DNA from: DASWJZ01 sp963792885
GTDB taxonomy: Bacteria; Pseudomonadota; Alphaproteobacteria; Rhizobiales; Afifellaceae
NCBI GenBank assembly: GCA_963792885.1
Contig: CAWBXX010000001.1
Span: 372,001-436,000, forward strand
DNA: 64,000 nucleotides
Reading direction: 5' to 3'
Part shown: in pieces, positions 20,505-29,629 of the stretch
Position numbering within the stretch: the first letter of the stretch is position 1
Layout: each line of letters opens with the position of its first letter
Made by a program: the position numbers and the translations under genes
Notes under the pieces: generated by a model
What the model saw: the letters and a program-made list of their open reading frames with translations, nothing else
Database searches by the model: none
What the model was told of the DNA's origin: nothing

Positions 20505-20867
20505 ATGGGTGTTGTCTGGGAAACTACGATCGTCGATTTCTTGCTCGTCACCGTCTTTCTTGGTGGCGGCGCCGCCTACCTCACCGGCCGCGCCATGGCT
20601 ATTGTCTGGAGTCCGCTGCCGTTGCTTGGGTTCTACATATTGCTGCTGAACGCCGCCGTGCGCTTTATCCATTACTCTCTTTTCGGCGGCACGTTGCTTT
20701 CTTTGCACTACTACGGTGTCGACCTGATCGTTCTCCTGATTCTCGCCGGGCTCGGCTTCCGGCTGACCCGGTCGGGTCAAATGGCCGGCCAATACGGCTG
20801 GCTTTACCAGCGCGCCGGCCCGCTTGCGTGGCGGCGTCGCTCGACCGCTGGCGGCGAGACACAGTAG
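20505..20867 (+). CDS. DUF6867 family membrane protein in the liv operon
   Basis: A 120-residue protein with three hydrophobic segments: IVDFLLVTVFLGGGAAYLTG, LPLLGFYILLLNAAVRFIHY and YYGVDLIVLLILAGLGFRLTR. It ends in a basic WLYQRAGPLAWRRR tail that would face the cytoplasm. I match it, from memory of family context, to DUF6867, small membrane proteins encoded between livF and a Liv-type binding protein in Rhizobiales. Function unknown; the position argues for a role in assembly or regulation of this importer. It starts 15 bases after livF. Confidence 0.75.
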   Translation: MGVVWETTIVDFLLVTVFLGGGAAYLTGRAMAIVWSPLPLLGFYILLLNAAVRFIHYSLFGGTLLSLHYYGVDLIVLLILAGLGFRLTRSGQMAGQYGWLYQRAGPLAWRRRSTAGGETQ

Positions 20868-20983
20868 CTTTTCCGGGGAGATTGCGCCATTTCAGCCAGC
20901 AAGATAGGCTGAGGTCAGTGGGGGCTTCTGCCTCCGGAAGGTACGGTGCTCAACAGCACCAGTTTTGGAGAGGACTTAAACTC

Positions 20984-22090
<1,107 letters not shown>

Positions 22091-22130
22091 TCGGCTGCCT
22101 CACCGTTTCGCCGCTTCGGCGGCGGAGAAA

Positions 22131-22158
22131 CCCCGGCGGCAGCGCCGGGGTTTTTTTT
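22131..22158 (+). terminator. Strong intrinsic terminator of the liv operon
   Basis: An 8-base perfect stem CCCCGGCG / CGCCGGGG with loop GCAG, followed by eight T residues, 40 bases after the stop codon of the binding protein gene. It is the best rho-independent terminator in the window. Confidence 0.93.
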
Positions 22159-22230
22159 GTCTTGCGTCGGTGGCTATGTGAGGTCGTCTGGCGGCCGAAT
22201 GGTCGCCGTCACCTCGGTGGAGTTTGAGCC

Positions 22231-22698
22231 ATGAAGGGAACTATGCTCGGACGGCTGGTGCTGGCGTCGATCGTTTTGCTGTTCGGCTGTTCCGACAACG
22301 GCCCCTATCTCGACATCTCCGGCGGCGGCTTCATCTTCAATTACCGTGTGTCGGAAGCTTACGCCGGGTTCATCGCCGCGCCGTTGCGCACCCTTCCAGA
22401 ACATTCGCGTATCGAGGCGACCTTCGAGGATCCGGCCGGCGGCACGCCGATCGTGCTGACCATGGATGTCGTGCCAGCGCGCAAGCAATATTCGTTCTCG
22501 ACCCCGCCACTCTCCGGCATCAAGGCCAACACCGACTATGACGTAGCGATCCGACTGGTCGCGGCCGACGGCAGCGAGATCGAGAAGATCGACAAGAAGT
22601 TCCGCTCCGATGTCGACAAGTTCGTGCTGGCGGATAAGCCGCTCACCGTCGGTCCGGGATACACGAAGAATCCGGCGCTGAACCAGAACAGCCAATGA
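22231..22698 (+). CDS. Putative lipoprotein of unknown function
   Basis: A 155-residue protein with a lipoprotein signal (LVLASIVLLFGC, lipobox LFGC with Cys near residue 20). The mature part, DNGPYLDISGGGFIFNYRVSEAYAGFIAAPLRTLPEHSRIEATFEDPAGG onward, looks like an extracellular beta-rich domain. I do not recognise a named family. GGTGGAG lies 8 bases before ATG 22231. It overlaps the P1 peptidase gene by 4 bases (ATGA) and so is probably translated with it. Confidence 0.7.
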   Translation: MKGTMLGRLVLASIVLLFGCSDNGPYLDISGGGFIFNYRVSEAYAGFIAAPLRTLPEHSRIEATFEDPAGGTPIVLTMDVVPARKQYSFSTPPLSGIKANTDYDVAIRLVAADGSEIEKIDKKFRSDVDKFVLADKPLTVGPGYTKNPALNQNSQ

Positions 22699-23678
22699 GC
22701 CCCTTCCCGGGCCTTTCGATCGGCCATGCCACCGACACTGCCCTCAAATCCGGCGTCACCGTCTTTCTGCCGGATGCGCCGGCGATCGCCGCTGTCCATG
22801 TCTCCGGCGGCGCGCCGGCAAGCCGCGAAGCCGCGGCTCTCAGCCCCGAAAACAGCGTGGAGCGCGTCGACGCGATCGTGCTCACGGGTGGCTCGGCCTT
22901 CGGACTTGCCGCTGCCGACGGCGCGATGGACTGGCTCGCCGCCCATGGGCGCGGCTTTGCGGTCGGTCCGGTGCGCGTCCCGATCGTCGCCGCGGCGGCG
23001 CTCTTCGACCTCTTGAACGGCGGCGAAAAGCCGGCCGACCTCGCCTCCGCCTATCGTGGGCTCGCGCGCACCGCCTGCGATGCGGCCGGCAGCGATGTCG
23101 CGATCGGCAGTGTCGGCGCGGGAACCGGTGCGACCACCGCCGATCTCAAGGGCGGGTTCGGCGCCGCAGAGACGGTGCTCTCGGACGGGAGCCGCGTCGC
23201 CGCTTTCGTGGCGGTCAACGCCGTCGGCCGCGTCACGCTGGGCACAACGCCGCATTTCCGCGCCGCGCCGTTCGAGTGCGGGGCGGAGTTCGGCGGCCTC
23301 GGATTTCCGGCGGAGCTCCCGCCCGATGCCGGCGCCGTGGTGACCAAGCGGCCAATGGAGCCGGCGGCGAGCACGACGATCGCCCTTATCGCGACCGACT
23401 GCGCGCTCTCCCGCGCCGAGGCGAAACGCCTCGCGATCACAGCGCATGACGGGATCGCTCTCGGCGTCTTCCCCGCGCATACGCCCTTCGATGGCGACAC
23501 GGTGTTCGCGCTTGCAACCGGGACGCGGGCTTTCTCCGGGGGCGTCCAGGCGCTCGGGCCGCTTTGCGCGGCGGCCCCCGCGACGCTTGCTCGCGCCATC
23601 GCGCGCGCAGTCTTCACCGCAACGCCCGCGCCGAACGACCGCTTCCCCACCTGGCGGGAGCGCTATCTCAAGGGCTGA
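22695..23678 (+). CDS. P1 family peptidase (DmpA/L-aminopeptidase-D-esterase family)
   Basis: A 327-residue N-terminal nucleophile-type peptidase. Visible family elements are GHATDTALKSGVTVFLPD near the start, ERVDAIVLTGGSAFGLAAADGAMDWLAAHGRG (about residues 56-87), the glycine-rich AIGSVGAGTGATTADLKGGFG (about 136-156) and FVAVNAVGRV. The family self-cleaves before a Ser to form active alpha and beta chains; here the cleavage Ser probably lies in ASTTIALIATDC (about 226-237). Substrates include N-terminal L-amino acid amides and beta-peptides. Translationally coupled to the preceding lipoprotein. Confidence 0.88.
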   Translation: MSPFPGLSIGHATDTALKSGVTVFLPDAPAIAAVHVSGGAPASREAAALSPENSVERVDAIVLTGGSAFGLAAADGAMDWLAAHGRGFAVGPVRVPIVAAAALFDLLNGGEKPADLASAYRGLARTACDAAGSDVAIGSVGAGTGATTADLKGGFGAAETVLSDGSRVAAFVAVNAVGRVTLGTTPHFRAAPFECGAEFGGLGFPAELPPDAGAVVTKRPMEPAASTTIALIATDCALSRAEAKRLAITAHDGIALGVFPAHTPFDGDTVFALATGTRAFSGGVQALGPLCAAAPATLARAIARAVFTATPAPNDRFPTWRERYLKG

Positions 23679-23735
23679 TTATGGCCCCGATCTCCATCGA
23701 CGCGGCCGAAGCTCCCGTGCTAGGGCCGCCTCGCC

Positions 23736-24416
23736 ATGGCCCGACCGCTCAAGATCGCCGCCTCGATCCTCGCTTCCGATTTCAGCCGCCTCGGCGAGGA
23801 GGTTGAGGCTGTCGACGCCGCCGGTGCGGACTGGATCCATCTCGACGTGATGGACGGACACTTCGTGCCGAACATTACCTTCGGCGCCCCCGTCGTCCGC
23901 GATCTTCGTGCACGCAGCAGGAAGCCCTTCGACCTGCACCTGATGATCTCGCCGGCGGACCCCTATCTCGCCGATTTCGCCAAAGCCGGCGCGGACTCGA
24001 TCAATGTTCACGCCGAAGCGGGGCCGAATCTCGACCGCTCGCTTCAGGCGATCCGCGCGCTCGGCAAACGGGCCGGCGTGGCGATCAACCCGGCGACTCC
24101 GGTCAGCGCCATCGAGCACGTCGTCGACCGGCTCGACATCATCATCGTGATGACAGTCAATCCCGGTTTCGGCGGGCAGGCCTTCATTCCGGCGATGCTT
24201 GAGAAGATCCGGCAGGTTAAGGCGCTTACAGGCGGCCGCGAGATCGACATCACGGTCGACGGTGGCATCGACGCCGAGACCGCCGGTCCGGCCGTCTCGG
24301 CCGGGGCCAACGTGCTCGTCGCGGGTGCGGCGATTTTCCGGGGTGCCGGGAGCTACGCGGAGAACATCGCGGCAATCCGCAAGGCGGCGGGCAAGGCGAG
24401 CGGCGGATGGGCGTGA
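23736..24416 (+). CDS. rpe: Ribulose-phosphate 3-epimerase
   Basis: A 226-residue TIM-barrel enzyme that interconverts ribulose 5-phosphate and xylulose 5-phosphate in the pentose phosphate and Calvin cycles. Diagnostic segments: IAASILASDFSRLGEEV, WIHLDVMDGHFVPNITFG (metal-binding His and the first catalytic Asp), FDLHLMI, VMTVNPGFGGQAFIP and ITVDGGIDAETAGPAVSAGANVLVAGAAIF (second catalytic Asp, phosphate site). Length is normal. It is followed closely by a membrane protein gene that overlaps its end. Confidence 0.95.
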   Translation: MARPLKIAASILASDFSRLGEEVEAVDAAGADWIHLDVMDGHFVPNITFGAPVVRDLRARSRKPFDLHLMISPADPYLADFAKAGADSINVHAEAGPNLDRSLQAIRALGKRAGVAINPATPVSAIEHVVDRLDIIIVMTVNPGFGGQAFIPAMLEKIRQVKALTGGREIDITVDGGIDAETAGPAVSAGANVLVAGAAIFRGAGSYAENIAAIRKAAGKASGGWA

Positions 24417-24920
24417 GCCGCCAGCGGCCGCAAAGATCGGCGCGGCTCTAAGAGGGCGCGAAGTCTGAAGGGGCTCGCCCGAGCCGCGCTTGCCCCGGCC
24501 TACGGAGTCGCCATTGCGGTTGCTTTCGCGCTCCCCTGGTATCTCATAGGTCGCCAGATCGACGGCCGTGCTCTCGCCGCCACGCTCTGGTTCGGGCTTG
24601 CCGCGGCGCTGTCGGCGGGCCTTGCCATCTTCGCGATGCGCCTCCTCGCACAGCGCCCCTGGAGCGCGAGGTTCGCGGCGGCGCTCTTCCTGCTCCTGCT
24701 GGGAACGGCGGGGCTTTCCACCTTCTTCATGACCCTTGAGGGCATCCTCACTACGCACCAGCGCTACAAATTCACGATCCTCTTCAAGCTCTGGATATTC
24801 GCAGTCTCGGGCGTCGGCGAGCTTTACAACGTGCTGGCGATCGCTGCGCGGCTCCTGCTGCCGCTTGGCCTGCCGCTCACCGTGCTCTTCGCCATCCTCG
24901 TCGCGCGCAAGCCGCGTTGA
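24407..24920 (+). CDS. Small integral membrane protein after rpe (probable one-base frameshift near start)
   Basis: The frame that ends at 24920 has no ATG, GTG or TTG until 24636, yet codes for continuous protein-like sequence from about 24465 (LKGLARAALAPAYGVAIAVAF, then PWYLIGRQIDGRALAATLWFG). An ATG at 24407, overlapping the rpe stop, opens MGVSRQRPQRSARL in another frame and stops at TAA 24446-24451. Removing one T from CTCTAAG at about 24446-24449 would join both into a 170-residue protein with four membrane helices. No named family was recognised. If the correction is wrong, the protein starts at CTG 24465 or ATG 24636. Confidence 0.55.
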
Positions 24921-24966
24921 AAATCGCGACGCTCTGCTATGCCGTTTCGGCAGAAACGGAGCCCCG

Positions 24967-26274
24967 ATGATCCCGCGCTACAGCCGACCGGAGATGGCCG
25001 AAATCTGGTCGCCCGCGACGAAGTTCCGCATCTGGTTCGAGATCGAAGCCCACGCGCTCGACGCAATGGCGGAGCTCGGCCAGGTGCCGAAAGAGGCGGC
25101 GGCCAAAGTCTGGGAGAAGGGCCGGAACGCCGCCTTCGACATCGAGCGCATCGACGCGATCGAGCGCGAGGTGAAGCACGACGTCATCGCCTTTCTCACG
25201 CACCTGGGCGAGATCGTCGGGCCGGAGGCGCGGTTCGTGCATCTCGGCCTCACCTCCTCCGACGTGCTGGACACCTGCCTCAACGTGCAGCTCACGCGCG
25301 CCGCCGACATCTTGATCGCCGATCTCGACGCGCTGCTTGCCGCGCTGAAGCGGCGCGCCTTCGAGCACAAGGACACGCCGACGATCGGGCGTTCGCACGG
25401 CATCCATGCGGAGCCGACGACCTTCGGCCTCAAGCTCGCCTTCGCCTACGCGGAGTTCGCGCGCGCCAAAGCGCGGCTTCTCAGCGCTCGCGAGGAGGTC
25501 GCGACGGTTGCGATCTCCGGCGCGGTCGGCACCTTCGCCAATGTCGACCCACGCGTCGAGGCGCATGTCGCGCGCGCGCTTCATCTGAAGCCCGAGCCGA
25601 TCTCGACGCAGGTGATCCCGCGCGACCGCCACGCGATGTTCTTCGCGACGCTGGCTGTCGTGGCCTCTTCGGTGGAGCGGCTCGCGACCGAGATCCGCCA
25701 CTTGCAGCGCACCGAGGTGCTGGAGGTGGAGGAGTATTTCTCGCCGGGTCAGAAGGGCTCCTCGGCCATGCCGCATAAGCGCAACCCGGTGCTCTCGGAG
25801 AACCTTGTGGGTCTTGCGCGGATGGTGCGGGCCTATGCCACCCCGGCGATGGAGAACGTGGCGCTCTGGCATGAGCGCGACATCTCGCATTCCTCGGTCG
25901 AGCGGATGATCGGGCCGGACGCGACGGTGACGCTCGACTTCGCTCTGGCGCGGCTTGCCGGCGTCATCGACAAGCTCGTCGTCTACCCGGAACGCATGCG
26001 GAAGAACCTCGACAGCCTCGGCGGCCTGGTCCACTCGCAGCGTGTGCTTCTCGCGCTGATCGATGCGGGCTTGTCGCGCGAGGCGGCTTACGCCCTCGTC
26101 CAGCGAAACGCGATGAAGGTCTGGGAGACTGGGGCAGATTTCCTGAGCGAGCTTCTGGCCGATGCCGAAGTGACGGCCACGCTTCCCGAATGCACGATTC
26201 GCGGGATTTTCGACCTCGGCTACCATGCCAAACGGGTCGACACGATCTTCGCTCGGGTCTTCAACGCGGCCTGA
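24967..26274 (+). CDS. purB: Adenylosuccinate lyase
   Basis: A 435-residue fumarase-superfamily enzyme. It begins MIPRYSRPEMAEIWSPATKFRIWFEIE, has FVHLGLTSSDVLDTCLNVQL (about residues 86-105), GRSHGIHAEPTTFG (catalytic His), and the signature loop GQKGSSAMPHKRNPVLSENL (about 260-279). It cleaves SAICAR to AICAR and adenylosuccinate to AMP, so acts twice in purine synthesis. The ATG is preceded by ACGGAG. purC, purS, purQ and purL follow within 7 kb. Confidence 0.95.
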   Translation: MIPRYSRPEMAEIWSPATKFRIWFEIEAHALDAMAELGQVPKEAAAKVWEKGRNAAFDIERIDAIEREVKHDVIAFLTHLGEIVGPEARFVHLGLTSSDVLDTCLNVQLTRAADILIADLDALLAALKRRAFEHKDTPTIGRSHGIHAEPTTFGLKLAFAYAEFARAKARLLSAREEVATVAISGAVGTFANVDPRVEAHVARALHLKPEPISTQVIPRDRHAMFFATLAVVASSVERLATEIRHLQRTEVLEVEEYFSPGQKGSSAMPHKRNPVLSENLVGLARMVRAYATPAMENVALWHERDISHSSVERMIGPDATVTLDFALARLAGVIDKLVVYPERMRKNLDSLGGLVHSQRVLLALIDAGLSREAAYALVQRNAMKVWETGADFLSELLADAEVTATLPECTIRGIFDLGYHAKRVDTIFARVFNAA

Positions 26275-26457
26275 AGCTCGGCCCCCTGCGGATCACCGAA
26301 GAGTTGTGGGTCGCTGGAAAATCCCTGTGAGTTGCCTTGTTCCTGACTTTTCGTCGGCGTAGGGGTTCGCCGCATTACGGTTTCGTAAGGAACCGTGGAA
26401 CGCGGCAGTGTTCTGCACGTTTTGGGCGAAGCCGCTTTCGTGGGAAAGGAATTCCGC

Positions 26458-26832
26458 ATGGCTGCCAATCGTCAGGGTAGTTCGTCGAACAGCACCCTCT
26501 ATTTCATCGTCGGCGCGCTGATCATCGCGGTTTTGATCATCGGCTGGTTCATGTACGGCAAGCAGGAGACGCCGCCTGCCGAGCCGGTTGCGACCGAGGC
26601 TCCGGCAATGGCGCCCGCACCGGCTCCCGAGCCTGCGCCTGCCATGGCGCCCGCCGCGCCAGAGCCTGCTCCGGCCATGGCGCCGGAACCCGCGCCCGCC
26701 ATGGCACCCAAATCGACCCCCGCCATGGCGCCTGAGTCCGCGCCAGCGACGGCGCCGGAGTCGACACCGGCCATGGCTCCGGAGCCGGCACCGACCACGA
26801 CCCAGCCGGCGGCGCCCGCAACGGCACAGTAG
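26458..26832 (+). CDS. Membrane-anchored Pro/Ala/Met repeat protein
   Basis: A 124-residue protein with one N-terminal transmembrane helix (LYFIVGALIIAVLIIGWFMYG, about residues 14-34) and a low-complexity tail of degenerate PAMAPEPA-type repeats (about nine PAMAP-like units) ending QPAAPATAQ. No folded domain is visible after the helix. The tail should lie in the periplasm and could span or bind the cell wall. GGAAAGGA precedes ATG 26458. Function unknown; a second small membrane protein gene follows. Confidence 0.65.
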   Translation: MAANRQGSSSNSTLYFIVGALIIAVLIIGWFMYGKQETPPAEPVATEAPAMAPAPAPEPAPAMAPAAPEPAPAMAPEPAPAMAPKSTPAMAPESAPATAPESTPAMAPEPAPTTTQPAAPATAQ

Positions 26833-26854
26833 CTGCGGCGCTGCGTCGCTCTTG

Positions 26855-26881
26855 GGAGGCGCCACCGGTCTTGGCGCCTCC
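26855..26881 (+). terminator. Candidate terminator hairpin after the Pro/Ala repeat gene
   Basis: A 9-base perfect stem GGAGGCGCC / GGCGCCTCC with loop ACCGGTCTT, 22 bases after the stop. It is followed by a C-rich tract rather than T residues, so it may stop transcription only weakly. Confidence 0.4.
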
Positions 26882-26996
26882 TCCCCCTCACCGTTCTAGC
26901 CTTCGCGACCGTGACAGTGGTATGTGAGCCGGCAAATGGCGCGGCGGCTAGATCGAGGAGAGTGGAGATGAGGACAGCGGCCACCAACCTTCGAAC

Positions 26997-27248
26997 ATGA
27001 CGAACGGCAGGCGGCCTGACTTGCGCGGTCCGTCGCGTGAGGCCGGCGAAGACTCCCCGACGACCGAGAGCCTCCGCGACACCCCGGTTCCGCGCCGGAA
27101 CTACACGCTCGCCATTGCCGTGGCGCTGATCGTCTTCCTGGCGCTCATCGGCATCCGCGTGCTTTGGAGCAGCATGTCGGGCAGCCCGATCCCGACATTA
27201 CCGGAGCAGGGAGAGTCGACGCCGCAGGCTCCCACGCCGTCGAACTGA
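26997..27248 (+). CDS. Small single-span membrane protein
   Basis: An 83-residue protein: a charged, Pro-rich N-terminal half, one helix YTLAIAVALIVFLALIGIRVLWSSM (about residues 36-60) and a short Pro/Gln-rich C-terminus (TLPEQGESTPQAPTPSN). No family recognised. Coding potential is supported by the clear membrane segment and by the tight fit between its stop and the convergent aldolase gene. Confidence 0.5.
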   Translation: MTNGRRPDLRGPSREAGEDSPTTESLRDTPVPRRNYTLAIAVALIVFLALIGIRVLWSSMSGSPIPTLPEQGESTPQAPTPSN

Positions 27249-27255
27249 TCTGCCG

Positions 27256-28032
27256 TCAGGCCGCGCCTTTCGAGGCGGCGACGAGCGCGTTCGCACCGGC
27301 GCTCAGATAGTTGAAGTCGCTGCCGAGCGCGATAAGGCGAAAGCCCTGTTCGCGCGCCCGGCGTCCGGCTTCAGCGGTGATGCCCAGTGTGCACGCGATC
27401 TTCCCGGCCGCGGTAGCCTTCGCAGCCACTTCCGCAGCGGCGGCCAGCATGCTCGCGTCGTTCGGAGCGACCTTCGCCCCATTCGAAAGCGCTATCGAGA
27501 AGTCCGACGGGCCGACGAATACGCCATCAATTCCGTCGACGGCGAGGATTTCGTCAACCACCGCCTGCGCCGCGCGCGTCTCGATCATGGCTATGGCGAG
27601 GGTCTCGCGATTGGCCTGTCCGAGATAGGCCTGCGGATCTGCGACATCGTTGAGCGCCATCACGCGCGTCGGACCCCAGGAGCGTTCGCCGAGGGGTGGA
27701 AATTTCATGTACCCGGCGAAGGCCTTGGCGTCCGCGACGGAATTCACCATCGGCGCAATGACGGCGGAAGCGCCGAAGTCGAGCGCGCGGCTCGCCATCT
27801 CGAAGCGGCCGACCGGGACGCGCACGATCGCCGGCTTTCCCGCAAGCGAGATCGCGGCGACGCCGCGCATGACGCTCTCGGTCGAGTGGCAGCCGTGCTG
27901 CATGTCGAGCGTCACCGCATCGAAACTGCTGCGCGCCAGGAATTCGGCCACGAGCGGATCGGGGATCGCCGACCACGCGGTGAAGAGGGTCTCGCCGGCG
28001 GCAAGCCGCGAGCCAATGGTGTCCTGAGCCAA
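27256..28032 (-). CDS. HpcH/HpaI family aldolase
   Basis: A 258-residue TIM-barrel class II (metal) aldolase. Family elements: FDAVTLDMQHGCHSTESVMRGVAAISLAGKPAIVRVPVG (about residues 37-75), MVNSVADAKAFAGYMKFPPLGERSWGPTRV (about 94-123), IAMIETRAAQAVVDEILAVDGIDGVFVGPSDFSIALSNG (metal-binding Glu and Asp). The family cleaves 2-keto-3-deoxy or 4-hydroxy-2-keto acids to pyruvate and an aldehyde. It appears to start with TTG at 28032, 8 bases after AGGA. The true substrate is not evident; the zeta inhibitor gene is upstream on the same strand. Confidence 0.88.
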   Translation of the reverse strand: MAQDTIGSRLAAGETLFTAWSAIPDPLVAEFLARSSFDAVTLDMQHGCHSTESVMRGVAAISLAGKPAIVRVPVGRFEMASRALDFGASAVIAPMVNSVADAKAFAGYMKFPPLGERSWGPTRVMALNDVADPQAYLGQANRETLAIAMIETRAAQAVVDEILAVDGIDGVFVGPSDFSIALSNGAKVAPNDASMLAAAAEVAAKATAAGKIACTLGITAEAGRRAREQGFRLIALGSDFNYLSAGANALVAASKGAA

Positions 28033-28042
28033 AAGCGTTATC

Positions 28043-28366
28043 CTACTTGCCAGCTTCGATCTGTGCGGCGGCTTCGATCAGCAGCTCTTCCATGGTACGG
28101 CGGATCTGGTGGTCGGACTGGTCAACTCCGGCGGCGTCGAAATCGCCGCGGACCTTGCGGAAGACGTCTTCCTCGCCAGCCTCCTGCATATCGGCGCGAA
28201 TGACTTCGCGCGCGTAGGATTCGGCCTCCTCGCCGGTCTTCCCAAGCTTCTCCGCGGCCCAGAGGCCGAGAAGCTTGTTCCGCCGCGCCGTCGCCTTGAA
28301 ACGCAGCTCCTCGTCGTGGGCGAACTTGTTCTCAAAGCCTTCCTTGCGTTTGTCGAAGGTCGTCAT
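28043..28366 (-). CDS. F1-ATPase inhibitor zeta subunit (DUF1476)
   Basis: A 107-residue, mostly helical protein. MTTFDKRKEGFENKFAHDEELRFKATARRNKLLGLWAAEKLG is the conserved N-terminal inhibitory region of the alphaproteobacterial zeta subunit, followed by the acidic four-helix part (VIRADMQEAGEEDVFRKVRGDFDAAGV, then DHQIRRTMEELLIEAAAQIEAGK). In Paracoccus the protein blocks ATP hydrolysis by F1. Family membership is clear; inhibitory strength varies between species. Confidence 0.92.
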   Translation of the reverse strand: MTTFDKRKEGFENKFAHDEELRFKATARRNKLLGLWAAEKLGKTGEEAESYAREVIRADMQEAGEEDVFRKVRGDFDAAGVDQSDHQIRRTMEELLIEAAAQIEAGK

Positions 28367-28572
28367 CCGTCTCTCTCCAGGGGCCTCGGCCTTTCCCTAG
28401 CGGCGTAGGCGGAAAGGCGCAACGACCCGCGCGCACGGCCGGCTTGTGGGATTTCGGCGCATTGTTTCTTTCCAGGGATTCCGCTAGGTTCCGCGCCGCA
28501 GACGGATCGGCAGCGATTCCGCCACTTGCCGGTGCCTTACACGCGTCCACATATCCTGACCCCATGAGAGCC

Positions 28573-29337
28573 ATGAACCGCCGCCGCCGCATCTATGAGG
28601 GCAAGGCCAAGATCCTTTATGAGGGTCCGGAACCTGGCACGCTGATCCAGCACTTCAAGGATGACGCCACCGCTTTCAACGCCAAGAAGCATGAGATCGT
28701 CGACGGCAAAGGCGTCCTCAACAACCGCATCTCCGAATACATCTTCAACCACCTGAACGGAATGGGCATCCCGACCCACTTCATCCGCGCGCTCAACATG
28801 CGCGAGCAGCTGATCCGCGAAGTCGAGATCATCCCGCTTGAAGTGGTCGTCAGGAACGTCGCCGCAGGGTCGCTGTCGCAGCGGCTTGGGCTGGAGGAAG
28901 GCACCGCCCTCCCCCGCTCGATCATCGAGTTCTACTACAAGAACGACAAGCTCAACGATCCGATGGTGTCGGAGGAGCACATCACCGCTTTCGGCTGGGC
29001 GAGCCCGCAGGAGATCGACGACGTCATGTCGCTCGCGATCCGCGTCAACGACTTCCTCTCCGGCCTCTTCCTCGGCGTCGGCATCCGGTTGATCGACTTC
29101 AAGATGGAATGCGGGCGGCTTTGGGAAAACGACATAATGCGGATCGTCGTTGCCGACGAGATTTCCCCTGATTCCTGCCGCCTCTGGGACATCAACACCA
29201 ACGAGAAGCTCGACAAGGACCGCTTCCGCCGCGACATGGGCGGAATGCTGGAGGCCTATCAGGACGTGGCGCGCCGCCTCGGCATCCTGAACGAGAACGA
29301 GCGGGCGCCGAAAGGCGGCCCTGTGCTGGTGAAATAG
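28573..29337 (+). CDS. purC: Phosphoribosylaminoimidazole-succinocarboxamide synthase
   Basis: A 254-residue SAICAR synthetase beginning MNRRRRIYEGKAKILYEG, with KDDATAFNAKKHEIVDGKGVLNN, PLEVVVRNVAAGSLSQRLGLEEG (about residues 93-115) and LIDFKMECGR / VADEISPDSCRLWD (ATP and metal binding). It joins aspartate to CAIR in purine synthesis. An in-frame ATG 9 bases upstream is an alternative start. It opens the run purC, purS, (broken gene), purQ, purL. Confidence 0.95.
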   Translation: MNRRRRIYEGKAKILYEGPEPGTLIQHFKDDATAFNAKKHEIVDGKGVLNNRISEYIFNHLNGMGIPTHFIRALNMREQLIREVEIIPLEVVVRNVAAGSLSQRLGLEEGTALPRSIIEFYYKNDKLNDPMVSEEHITAFGWASPQEIDDVMSLAIRVNDFLSGLFLGVGIRLIDFKMECGRLWENDIMRIVVADEISPDSCRLWDINTNEKLDKDRFRRDMGGMLEAYQDVARRLGILNENERAPKGGPVLVK

Positions 29338-29368
29338 GCCCGCGGCCTCGGGAATCGAGCACGGGGGC

Positions 29369-29608
29369 ATGAAGGCGCGCGTCTTCGTCACGCTGAAAGA
29401 GGGTGTCCTCGATCCGCAGGGCCTCGCCATCCAGGGTGCACTCGGCGCGCTGGGATTCTCCGACGTCAACGCAGTGCGCCAGGGCAAGGTGTTCGATATC
29501 GAGCTTTCCGATGCCGCCGACGCCGAAGCGCGGCTCAAGGCCATGTGCGAGAAGCTCCTCGCCAACACGGTGATCGAGAACTATTCGATCGAGGTGCTGG
29601 CGTCGTAA
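29369..29608 (+). CDS. purS: Phosphoribosylformylglycinamidine synthase subunit PurS
   Basis: A 79-residue protein, MKARVFVTLKEGVLDPQGLAIQGALGALGF at the start and the conserved VRQGKVFDIEL and EKLLANTVIENYSIEV segments. PurS is the small linker subunit that binds PurL and PurQ to form FGAM synthase and channel ammonia. Length and motifs are normal. In most Rhizobiales purQ follows at once; here about 840 bases holding a broken gene intervene. Confidence 0.95.
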   Translation: MKARVFVTLKEGVLDPQGLAIQGALGALGFSDVNAVRQGKVFDIELSDAADAEARLKAMCEKLLANTVIENYSIEVLAS

Positions 29609-29629
29609 GCCCGAGCAGCCAGGCACGAT

